Shown piece after piece: positions 56,104 to 64,000 of a stretch of 64,000 bases of DNA; position 1 is the first letter of the stretch; each line of letters begins with the position of its first letter. The notes under the pieces were generated by a model. That model searched no databases and was not told the origin of the DNA. It saw only the letters and a program-made list of their open reading frames with translations. This DNA comes from Epinephelus fuscoguttatus (Eukaryota > Chordata > Actinopteri > Perciformes > Serranidae). The DNA lies in NCBI RefSeq assembly GCF_011397635.1, contig NC_064761.1, positions 27,445,643-27,509,642 on the forward strand. Reading direction: 5' to 3'. The translations under genes and the position numbers were made by a program.

Positions 56104-56975
56104 TAGAGATGTTTGGATACCATTTTTTCTTTCCCAGTACTAATTCCAATACATGAACTTGTATAGCAGCGAGTACAAACTACTGATCTCATACCATTGC
56201 ATTAAAAAAACAGCTGTGTACTACTAATTCTGTATGGATGTGAAATGATTGCTATCATTGTTGTGTGGCATTGCTTTATAAGAGTGGTTCCTATCTAGTC
56301 CAACCACAGGGTCCAGATTTCTCCTTAGTCATTAGTTCAAGGTCCACGCAGTTTAATATATTCAGTATCATACTTGTGTTTGGCAGGTTGTTAAGCTAGA
56401 TTGCTGTCTCTGTTAAGTAGCTGACCACTATTCACTCACTCTACAGCAGTAAATGGCTCTTTAAAATAAAAGCTCTCTGCCAGAAATTCACTGTACTTCA
56501 AAATAAAGTGTGTTTTCTACAAACTTGACACGTTCACAAGTCACTTGCGGTCCATTCAAAATGGACCCGTGAGCAACTTTTGGACCGTGACCCACCAGTT
56601 GGGAACCACTGCTTTGTAAGATTGATAGTGTTGACTTTGGCAGCACTGGTGCCACCCCTAAAAAGTAAAACCGTGCATACTGTACAAGCTGCCTTTATAC
56701 TGGTGGGACTTGTCAGTGTAATATATTGTCCAATTGCTGACAATTTGTTAATGGGTGAGATTATGCTATTGCGATCAATTATTTTATGCCGCTCGAAAAG
56801 AGTAGTTGCTAGCGGCCGCACAGTGCAACTTTCTTTATAGACTACTGTTTTAGAGCGGTGACAGTAAAAGCATTGGATTAGTACATAGACTTGTGTACTT
56901 GCTGCTACCTGATCCAGCATTTTAGGCAGTATCAGAGGTATTTCCGATACTAATAAAGGTATTGGAACGGCTCTA
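56104..56975. mobile_element. hAT-like element with 8-bp target duplication
   Basis: Outer ends 'tagagatgtttggatacc' and 'ggtattggaacggctcta' are partly inverted. Flanking octamers ggcacaat and gacacaat agree at 7 of 8. Inside, 'gacccaccagttgggaacca' at about 56589-56608 is the reverse of a typical hAT/Charlie terminus, suggesting a nested second element. Confidence 0.6.
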
Positions 56976-58386
56976 GACACAATCATATAAAAATGGCAAA
57001 ACCACTTGTGTTGTGAGCATGAGACTCTGGATACATCAGATTAGCTTGGATATCAAGAGATGCACAGGATGTTGGGCAGGAGGAGATTTCTCTGTTGCTG
57101 TAAAACGATCCTGGTCTGAGTGTGTTATGTAGTCAGTCTCCCAGGATTCACAGCAGGATCTGATGTGTCCGTCTATATATATACATATATATGCTTGTGT
57201 GCCATTTTGTATTGGCTGCGTGGGTAAGGTATGGACTGTGTCTGTGTGATGTGTAGAGCCTCACTGCTAAGGTTAAGAGAGGTAAAAAAAAGAAAAAAGA
57301 AAGAGCTAGGCTGATACTGTTTACACAAATTTCAATTCCTAGTGACCAATACATCTGCTGATACACAGCCACAAGTGTGTCTCATGGTATGGTTTAAGAG
57401 AAACCCAGGATTGAGCCATGATACTTCCTCTTATGGGACAGTCCAGCTCTCAGGTTTAAGTGTGGTTCTGAGCTGGCCGGCCTCTGTGTTAGCCCCGAGT
57501 GCAGCTCTGTGCTGTCTTTCTATTTAGAGAAGCATCCATTATTCATTGGCCCCTCTCCCCCGGCGGTGCATCAGAGTTGCCTGAGAGCCCTTTAGCTTTC
57601 CCTTTTCCTCTTTCCCCCTCTCTGTTCTCACACGCCTCCTCTTATCTACAGCAGTTATCAATCTCTTGTCTTCCCCTCCCTCTCTGTCAGGCCGCCCTGA
57701 CGGCCCTGACGGCCCTGACCATCAGTCCAGGATGAGAGACCGCTCATGCTCTCTCCCTTGTCTCAAGGGACCTGGATATCACCTGCTCTGTATGCTGTTA
57801 TCTCTTTTTAAGTAAACCACCTTGGTCATCATTTTTTTTTACCACTGTGCTCTTTCAGGACTGCATCTGGACTTGTGTATTTAGTCAGAAAGTTGTCCCA
57901 CAGTGCAGATAACATATGACTCAGCCAGTCCAGAGTGATGTGATGAGTTCATTTCACATTTTTACCACACAATTGAGGCAAAATCATAGATGACATTAAC
58001 AAAAAAACTGAAAAGATAGCACCAAGACTGTTTCTTCGTTGACCTCTGAAACTGTGCATTCTCTTAGCATCACATTTTGGTAGCTGCCACATTACTGACA
58101 AGTCGCAGTCCTGTGCATCAGACCCTTTGTCCTCCCGCTGGAGCATGTGCTGAAATATTTCATCAGCTTGTCTGAAGATGGCAGGAGGAGAGAGAAGAGG
58201 GGAGGGATGAATAATTCACAGAGGCCTTATGAGAAAGGAGGAGCAGCATTATTGGGGAGAGGCTGAGCATTGTAAAGGGGAATCTTTGTTTGGATACCCT
58301 GACCACTTAGATGGAAGAAAAATCCTTGGGTTAAGGATACATCACTGGGGCTGATAGATAGTTAAATTGTCTGTTTGTCTAAACAT

Positions 58387-58387
<1 letters not shown>

Positions 58388-58439
<52 letters not shown>
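58388..58439. repeat. (GT)n microsatellite
   Basis: Twenty-six uninterrupted GT units. Confidence 0.97.
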
Positions 58440-58442
<3 letters not shown>

Positions 58443-58931
58443 TTAATTGTACACATTGAATGTAGATATTAGAGACCTCTGTCTTTGTTTACCTGTCTTT
58501 GATGGCATTTTTATGTAGTCTAGGTAGCTGTAACTTCATTTATTTACATTCAGTTTCCAATCACAAGCTGAATACAGTCTGGAAGATGTAAGTTAGGAAT
58601 AGAAGAGTATGTGGAGACACATATGATGAGTAAAAATTGGAGTACGAGATGGTCGTCAGGTTTTCAAGCATGTACATGTTAAGCTGGTTTAAGAGATCGA
58701 TCCTTTTGTTCTGTGACTAATTTGGCAGAAGTATGGCATGACTAACTCTAGGAAAAAATGATCACAGAAGTACTTGCTTTACAATTGGCCAAGTATACGG
58801 GACCAGTATAATGTTACTTTTAATGTGGGTATAAGCTAACACCGTCAGTGTGCCCACATAATAGTGTATATGTAATAACAGTACAGTAGAGCAGTAAAAA
58901 CAGTTGGTAACTTCAAAAAAAAGAAAAAAGG

Positions 58932-58934
<3 letters not shown>

Positions 58935-58972
<38 letters not shown>
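58935..58972. repeat. (AT)n microsatellite
   Basis: Nineteen uninterrupted AT units, 30 bp upstream of a foldback element. Confidence 0.95.
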
Positions 58973-58974
<2 letters not shown>

Positions 58975-59000
58975 CCTTGCAGCATTCCTAATGGCCTTAC

Positions 59001-59450
59001 TGCATGTGAACAAAAACAACCAATCAGAGCAGATGAGTCTTTAAAGCAGCAGTCAGTCATGTCAGTCATGCCTTGTCAACTACGGTCAAACTGTCAAACT
59101 AGGCAGCACTGATCAAATATGAGTCAAGATTCTGTGAATGCATTGCCTATTTCTCACCTCAGATGTTTCAGAAACATATTTTAGTGTACTGTTTAGCTGT
59201 AAAATGAGAATGTTTGTGACCCGGCTGCCATGTTGGGTACAGTTTAACAGGAGGACTGAGCACCTCACACTCATTTTACAGCTAAAGAGTACACTAAAAT
59301 ATGTTTCTGAAAACATTTAAGGTGAGAAACAGGCAATGCAGCAACAAAGTCTTGATTCTTATTTGATCAGCAGTGCCTAGTTTGAAAATGTGACCACAGT
59401 TCACAAGCATGACTGACATAACTGTCAGTTGATTGGTTGTTTTTGGTGCA
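59001..59450. mobile_element. Foldback element (about 200-bp arms, 62-nt loop)
   Basis: The left arm 59001-59207 pairs with the right arm 59270-59450. Matches include 'acaaaaacaaccaatca' with 'tgattggttgtttttggt', 'catgtcagtcatgcc' with 'gcatgactgacat', and 'attttagtgtactgtttagc' with 'gctaaagagtacactaaaat'. Because of the symmetry, both strands carry an open frame containing SETYFSVLFSCKM; neither is a gene. Confidence 0.8.
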
Positions 59451-60851
59451 GCGCGGTCTGATTTTAGACACCAAAAAACGCCATTACAAACAGTAGGAAG
59501 AGAAGAAGGGACATGATTTTCTTTTTCACAGACTATCCGTCTAATGTACTTTTTTCGTAATATATTGACAGTTTCAGCGGATATGACACAAAGTTAATTT
59601 CATAAACGTTACCAGCTGTGGCTTTAAATATGTAAACACACAATGTAAGAAGTGTTGTGCCAGTGTAGAGGTCGATGGAGGTAGATGTCCTTGGTTCAAG
59701 CTCAGCAAAGGACCTTGCATGTTCACTCCCCTGTTTTCCATTCAGCTCCTTACTTTAGTTTACTCTATGCAAAAAAGCTAAAAATGGCAAATACTTGAAA
59801 CTGTATGAAAATCAAGTAGACAGAATAAAGGGCATGCACATATTACTGTACGTGGAAGTTGGTCACTTCCCCTTGATTAGCAAATAGTCTGTATCTGCTG
59901 GTGCATTCACAGGGGGAAATGCATTGACAAAACAGCAGTGCTGTGGAGCCACTGACTGCATAAATAGTTTGAGAAACAATTCAGGCTTAACTTTTTACCA
60001 ACTTCTGATTGCTACAGAGAGGAGGATCATTATATTTCAGTGAGACACTTGAAATCCTGGTTCCAAAACGTGGATATGTGAGTGTGGTTTTCTTCAGTTT
60101 GGTACAGCACAGAGATAATTTTTGATTCTGATGGTGTTCACAGTTTATTTGTGATAATAGTTTGTTTTCCTCTTAGTATCTCAGCTCTTCTCATATCACG
60201 TTAGCAGGTTTGTGTTACCATTCAGTGGTGGTTCAGTGGTTGTATCATTTGATCAAATTACATCAAGGCATACACTTTTTTGGAAATGTACTGGTCAGGT
60301 ATCCATTCCCATGCTGGATATGAGGTGACCTCCACTGTCGATATGAATATCCGTGTACTGAACTGCAGCCCGACAGAGCAGCTGCTCTGTATTGGCTGTA
60401 TGTGGAAACTCAGTGTTTCATTTGGCATCAGTATTTTCTTTTCAGGCACAACAACAACTCGCTGTGTCTGTCTGTATCTATCATGGGTCTTGATCCAATA
60501 TCTGCCAGGGTCTGACAGTGATTATTAGGAAGGCGTGTGTGTAGGTGGATGGGTTGGAGTTTATTGGTGTGAGTTACAGGATTTCCTGTGTGTGCTTGAT
60601 CTTCTAATAGCCTTACCGTGCCTCTCTGCTTTCTTCTAGCGGGGAAGCATCAGAGCCTACGGTAATACGGTTTAGTCAGCACACCTTCCTCTGTTGTGAC
60701 GCTACTTAGCAGCTGGGCTTTGAGGCTGTGTTACACTGTTGCAGTGGTAGAAACACAGCATTTTAGGCAACACAATACATGTTGTAATGACTTCTATCAC
60801 CAGTTGCTCAGTTTTTAAGTTGTCCCTTTTTCTTTTTTTACACAAATATCG

Positions 60852-60904
60852 TCATATGTCATACCCTGGTGAAATGTCAGGAGGGTATGAAGTAACAAGC
60901 CTAG
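60852..60904. mobile_element. Solo right end of the TAGGCTTG MITE
   Basis: 'gtcataccctggtgaaatgt' through 'aacaagcctag' matches the right end of the element at 29723-30595. Confidence 0.5.
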
Positions 60905-62631
60905 TGACTGTTAGACTTTTGCCCCTTTTGCTCCTCTATAAAATTTGATAATTGCTTTAGAAGAGCATGTAACAAGCCCTTTACACCCCTTACACTGCGT
61001 AGGACCTTAAAGTATTCTCATTGTCAACTCAGAAACCAGCAAAATCTCCTCATTTCTTATCTTCTGATAGGGAAAAAAAGAAAGACACTGGTCACAGATA
61101 TCTTTAACCCTTATTAAACATTGTCCATTCATTTTGAGTCTGTTGGCACCACCAACTTCTGAGCAACTCTCCCCAGGTAGCAGGCTACCTTCTCTATTAC
61201 ACTGTAGTCGAAGAGTTGTAAGTTGTACCTTAATCTTGTTCTATCTTGTCTATTCGTCTAACTCTGGCTTGTCCCTTTCCTCTTTGTCTGTATCAAGACA
61301 GGTAAATGTTTAAAAGAACAAGTAACATGCTGTTGTTTTTTTTGGTTTTTAATATGTAACTGCAGATTAACAAAGAAGGTTCATGTCAGATGACGGGCAC
61401 TGTCATGACTTGCAGTATGCCTCATGTGACTGGCCAACTGGCTGTCTGGCAAACACTGGAGATGTGCTGAGTCGACTAACTGCTCATACCTAACTAATCT
61501 AAATCACGGCTGGAGATTGGACTTGCAACACAATTCATACAGTTAGAGTATTTGTTTTTGTTGAATGGTCCTGCTACTACCTCTCCTCTGTCATGAATAG
61601 AGCTAAACAACATTAGCCGCAGTAATCTGTTCCTCTGGAGAGTCTGTTTGGCTGAGGGGGAAAGTGAGAGGCCAGTGAGGCGCTGTCTGAGTGGATTGGC
61701 CTGAGCCTTGGCTGCCTTTTAATGTCTTTAAAAGCTTTTCTGCTGTAGCAAAGCTCAGCCTCTGTGCTAGCACAGGCATTCATCTGCCGAGCTGTCTTGT
61801 TTCCAGCTCAATGAAATATGACTTTTACAAAGGATATAGTTTGCCAGCTAATTCAGTGGCATATATCTAATTAAGTCTTTCTTTCACAGCTTTTAGAGAT
61901 GTAGTTTGACTGTGGTGGCTGCCATCCACATACACAAAGCAGGAGTAAACCTGCTGAAAATCTTTAATAACTTGAAATACAATCTGTAAATACATAGGTT
62001 ACTGTTACTGTTTGTAAACACGATCACTGGTGAAAATAAAAGTAAGAGCCAACCCCAGATTTACTCTCACTATGTTGGTGTTTTTCGGTGCTGTGTCTCA
62101 TGGATGCCCGCTGTTTACGGTCTGGCACCTGATCACTACCGGCCTCACCTGAGCGCAGTGGGGATACACGCCCATAAACATCCCAAACAGAAAATACAGG
62201 CAGATGGAGGAATCTCTGCAGAAAAATACACCACCACAAACTTCTAGTGGGTCTTAAGTGATGAATCTGTATGAGTCTATGCATTGTTTCTTTAGTAAAA
62301 TCCTTCCTAGTACATCTTTATATCCTAGCTGTCTATTTGTAGAGGACAAGATATTGTATCTCTGTATGCCACTGGCACCAAAAACTGTGCATGTGCCTTC
62401 TGCAGTCAGTGTGTGTATGTGTGTTTGCACGTGGTGTCCTGTAATGGGTCACTGTTTAATGTCACTGGTGGACTGTTTGTTCTCTGTCTTTGCTCTGAGG
62501 GTGCTGCCTCACCCAGCTCCATTTCACTCTCCGAACCCAAAGGCTCCATGTTAAAAAAAAAAACATAGGCAAGAATCCATACTGCCTCACCACTCGGAGC
62601 GAGCTTTATCTCTTCATCTTTACCATGATCA

Positions 62632-62667
62632 TAGGAGTATTGACATTTTAATATGTCAATACTCCTA
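62632..62667. repeat. Perfect 15-bp hairpin
   Basis: taggagtattgacat, six-base loop tttaat, then atgtcaatactccta: a perfect inverted repeat. Confidence 0.9.
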
Positions 62668-63024
62668 ATACAAGTGCTCAGTCAAGATTTTGAGTGTTAG
62701 TGTATTTGATCTGATACTGGTACTGATATTTGAAATTTAGTCTGGCTCACAGGATGCAGACTGAGGGTATAAGACAGAATTTATACTTGGGAGTGTAGGC
62801 TCTGGGTTGACATGGAGCCTACGCCGTAACCTACGCAGACCTCCTGTCTATTTCTGTGGGCTGAAACCATTTCCCTCAGTGGAAACAAAGCTTTTATTTA
62901 CATTTCACAGATAAGAAACAATAAATTGTGAAGACAATAAAGCCTCCACAAAAATAGCAATTTAAGTCTTGTGTATAATTTATCCTTCAGGGATTTATAC
63001 TCAGGGATTTATCCCTGCTTCATA

Positions 63025-63420
63025 TGGGCAGAGGAAATCTCTGCTCGTCGTTAGGCTAATTTATACAATATAAAATGCCATAGGCTTGTGCTAATAACAT
63101 TAGCATGTTGTATTTGTAGAACATTTGTAGTATAAGACAGTTGTTTTGTCAGTGAACCTTGTGAGTTGTAATGGAGCCAAATTATGTAATCTTTGTTAAA
63201 CATTGCTGTTGTCCTTTGTTTTATGAGAAGAGGAAAAGATTGCCGGCCGCTTGGCTAATGTATACAATGTAAAATGCCATAGGCTTGTGCTAAAAACATT
63301 AGCATATTGTATTTGTGGGGAAATTTGTGTCCAGATAAACACAAGTGTCTGTGAATGCTGCGAGTTACAGTGAAGCCGATTTGTGTACTTATGTTTGAAA
63401 TTGTCTCTATTAAGCCATGT
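63025..63420. repeat. Two-copy direct repeat, 200-bp period
   Basis: The core 'aaaatgccataggcttgtgc' occurs at about 63070 and 63270, with matching flanks (ttaggctaat at 63051 and ttggctaatg at 63251; aacattagcat in both). Copies differ by scattered substitutions. Confidence 0.8.
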
Positions 63421-63543
63421 TTAATGTGTGTTTTGGGTGTGTTTTGAATCGGCTAAACTTTGCAGCACTTAAAAGAAACCCTGCTAGTATTTTGAACGTG
63501 TATAATTGCAAATTCCTCAAAGTTACATGAAACTAATCTCAGA

Positions 63544-63858
63544 TAGCCAGACCTATCTACACCCTTTGTTTTAGCGCCTCTGAGCTAGCAACATCCACGC
63601 TAAAACATCTTTTAACGTATTACGTGGCATTTTCTTTTGCAGGGATTTAGCCACTATAATGCCTAGGCTCGCCTTTCCACCAAACCAAGTTCATCCTGAC
63701 ACTGTTTTGCAAGGGAAGCAATCCTGCATCCTGGGCTTAACCCCACCCAAAGCCCAAGGCAAACAAATACAACAACCCAGAGATTTTTTTTCCCTTTAGT
63801 GTGGAATTATGATGGGACCTTTTTCCAGCACTGGCACATTACAAGATAGGTCTGGCTA
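63544..63858. mobile_element. MITE with perfect 15-bp inverted ends
   Basis: tagccagacctatct at 63544-63558 and agataggtctggcta at 63844-63858 are exact reverse complements. No convincing target duplication was seen. Confidence 0.65.
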
Positions 63859-64000
63859 CACGATACCACTTTAAATCATACATTATTACTATATTAATGC
63901 ACAGCCCTTTCTAGCTTCACTTCAAGATTCTCTTTTTTAAGTGTTTACTGAGATATGTCATATGAAAGCGAACTTTCCTTAGATTTGTTTAGTACAGTAG

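Larger units (their letters stand above)
53543..64000. other. osbpl9: osbpl9 intron 3 (over 10.4 kb, open at the window end)
   Basis: Contains a candidate alternative first exon (54482-54527), several MITEs, a Penelope-like tail, microsatellites, a foldback element, a perfect hairpin and a tandem duplication, listed separately. I found no exon encoding the rest of the PH domain. Confidence 0.6.

Noticed and set aside
58762-59069. Minus-strand frames with a Tyr-Ile run
   Set aside because: The run is the translation of the (AT)n microsatellite.
60651-60672. A 22-nt stretch between a ttcttctag acceptor and a gtaata donor in osbpl9 intron 3
   Set aside because: It does not match the next expected ORP9 residues (ARDADER) and is too short to support.

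Overview
This is a stretch of a vertebrate nuclear genome, almost certainly a teleost fish. The window holds three multi-exon, plus-strand vertebrate genes with consensus GT-AG introns. Between and inside them are teleost-type interspersed repeats: hAT-like MITEs, a tRNA-derived SINE, LINE 3' tails, foldback elements and microsatellites. I see no bacterial-type operons, CRISPR arrays, viral genes or rRNA genes, and no tRNA gene outside SINE-derived sequence.

Layout. (1) 1-2390: repeat-rich upstream sequence. (2) 2394-13570: soat1 (sterol O-acyltransferase 1, ACAT1), with a CRE/CCAAT promoter, one probable non-coding exon, 15 coding exons (3017-11815, 568 codons) and a 1.75 kb 3'UTR. (3) 14100-44440: abl2 (ABL-family tyrosine kinase, Arg). 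It has a GC-rich promoter, 11 coding exons (14670-40190, 1219 codons) from a myristoylated 1b-type first exon to the large last exon with the actin-binding C-terminus, a 12.9 kb first intron and a roughly 4.2 kb 3'UTR. (4) 46556 to the window end: the 5' part of osbpl9 (oxysterol-binding-protein-related protein 9). The first three coding exons, covering most of the PH domain, are present; the rest lies beyond 64000 after an intron longer than 10 kb.

The three genes are not a functional unit. soat1 esterifies cholesterol in the ER, abl2 couples receptor signalling to actin, and osbpl9 moves lipid at ER-Golgi contacts. soat1 and abl2 are also neighbours in human 1q25, but from memory they are divergent there, whereas here they are head-to-tail; human OSBPL9 is on 1p. 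All exon boundaries were read by hand from splice consensus, reading phase and family similarity.

The most interesting items are a decayed second copy of the abl2 SH2 exon in the last abl2 intron; a phase-compatible candidate alternative first exon of abl2 at 25049-25121; two in-phase donors 63 nt apart at abl2 exon 10; a phase-compatible candidate alternative first exon of osbpl9 at 54482-54527; and several large foldback elements in osbpl9 introns. I found no convincing new protein-coding system.
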